Shown: positions 6,755-7,595 of the stretch, one piece after another | How positions within the stretch are numbered: position 1 is the stretch's first letter | Layout: every line of letters begins with the position of its first letter | DNA from: Nitrospinaceae bacterium | GTDB taxonomy: Bacteria > Nitrospinota > Nitrospinia > Nitrospinales > VA-1 | Direction: 5' to 3' | NCBI GenBank assembly: GCA_029937635.1 | Contig: JAPYPM010000103.1 | Coordinates: 1 to 7,595 of the forward strand | DNA: 7,595 nt | Translations under genes and position numbers: made by a program | Notes under the pieces: generated by a model | Told to the model about the DNA's origin: nothing | The model's database searches: none | Seen by the model: only the letters and a program-made list of their open reading frames with translations

Positions 6755-7595
6755 ATGTCAATCAAAATAATCGACAGATATATTCTTAGAGAACTTTTAA
6801 AAATATTCTTAATTACAGTAGGATCATTAACAATGATCCTTTATTTAGATAAATTTTTATTCATAGCTGAAAATATTATTAATCGTGGCGTCTCGGTTAT
6901 GGAAGTATTTCTTATAATGATTTATATATCTCCTTCTTACTTATCTCTCACTGTTCCCATTAGTGTTCTAGTTGCATCTGTAGCAACATTTAATCAGTTT
7001 TCAGCATCTAACGAATGGGTTGCCATGAAATCCTGTCACTTAAGTTTTTTACAAACCATGAAACCCGTAATAATATTCTCAATAATTGCATACCTTTTAG
7101 CAGTTATTATAATGGTATATGCTTTGCCTTGGGGTAACTATGCATATAAACAAAAAACTTTCGAAATTATTAAAAAAAGAGCCGACATAAACATCCAACC
7201 AAATATATTGAATTATGATTTTAAGAACTTAGTTATTATTGCAAAAGAACGTGAAAAAAAAAATACTCTTAAAGGTATATTTATAGCTGACACAACAGAA
7301 ATAAAGTCAACAAGAATAATAACCGCTAATAAAGCAATAATTATCCCTAATATAGAAACATTAAAAATCCGGCTACTGTTAACAAAGGGTACAATTCATG
7401 AGCTGAAGGATAAGCTCGACGAATACCAAACGATAAATTTTGACACATATGAGCTAAATCTAAGTCTTCCTGATACAGCCCAACTTGAAAAAGATGCTCT
7501 CGTAGGTCACCGTGAACTATCAATAAAATTATTACTACAACAAATTAAAGATTTTGAAAAAAGAGGACTCCCCACATATGCCGCAAAAGTAGAAC
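6755..7595 (+). CDS. lptF: Lipopolysaccharide export permease LptF (YjgP/YjgQ family), 5' part
   Basis: An open frame from ATG 6755 to the window edge: 280 codons of a protein usually of 360-400 residues. LptF and LptG form the inner-membrane channel of the LptB2FG complex, which extracts lipopolysaccharide and passes it to the periplasmic bridge. The family N-terminus is clear: IIDRYILRELLKIFLI at 5-20 entering helix 1, helix 2 about 51-75 (with LTVPISVLVA at 65-74), the coupling region SASNEWVAMKSCHLSF at 83-98, helix 3 about 104-124, and ALPWGN at 123-128. The periplasmic beta-jellyroll begins at about 130 and shows the expected DFKNLVI (155-161), LKGIFIAD (172-179), ITANKA (189-194) and GTIHEL (212-217). 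An in-frame TAA at 6749-6751 rules out a longer start. There is no Shine-Dalgarno sequence. LptF and LptG are homologous; the matching of this N-terminus to LptF is likely but the missing end would settle it. Confidence 0.88.
   Translation, partial: MSIKIIDRYILRELLKIFLITVGSLTMILYLDKFLFIAENIINRGVSVMEVFLIMIYISPSYLSLTVPISVLVASVATFNQFSASNEWVAMKSCHLSFLQTMKPVIIFSIIAYLLAVIIMVYALPWGNYAYKQKTFEIIKKRADINIQPNILNYDFKNLVIIAKEREKKNTLKGIFIADTTEIKSTRIITANKAIIIPNIETLKIRLLLTKGTIHELKDKLDEYQTINFDTYELNLSLPDTAQLEKDALVGHRELSIKLLLQQIKDFEKRGLPTYAAKVE

Overview
This window is AT-rich (roughly one third G+C by eye) and comes from a Gram-negative bacterium. A periplasmic peptide-binding protein and an LptF-type lipopolysaccharide export permease both imply an outer membrane. 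The lineage is not certain. The YejB and LipA proteins read to me like those of AT-rich marine Verrucomicrobiota (Opitutae-like) or an AT-rich proteobacterium; this is a family-resemblance guess, not a search result.

Bases 1-5210 (+ strand) hold a Yej-type oligopeptide ABC importer in canonical order: the 3' part of the solute-binding protein (yejA-like), permeases yejB and yejE, and a fused double ATPase (yejF-like). Gaps between the genes are 10, 12 and 0 nt, so this is one operon and its promoter lies upstream of the window. Together they would bind peptides in the periplasm, move them through the YejB-YejE channel and power this with the two ATPase halves of YejF. Both permeases are longer than the E. 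coli proteins as I remember them, mainly in the periplasmic segment after the first membrane helix. The ATPase carries a cysteine-bearing OppD/DppD-type C-terminal domain after each half.

Bases 5211-5666 contain no long gene, but the - strand has two convincing small hydrophobic ORFs: 40 codons at 5391-5513, preceded by the strongest Shine-Dalgarno sequence seen in the window, and 30 codons at 5237-5329. I do not recognise either. They are the least explained part of the window.

Bases 5667-6548 (- strand) encode lipoyl synthase LipA with all diagnostic cysteines. It converges on yejF.

Bases 6549-6754 are a divergent intergenic region. It has a near-consensus sigma70-type promoter (TTGACA, 17 nt, TATAAA) reading right into lptF, and a possible -10 reading left into lipA. 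Bases 6755-7595 (+ strand) are the first 280 codons of lptF, cut by the window edge.

Overall this is ordinary core and transport gene content. I found no mobile element, CRISPR array, tRNA, rRNA or defence system. The two small membrane ORFs and the enlarged periplasmic parts of the importer are what deserve a second look.
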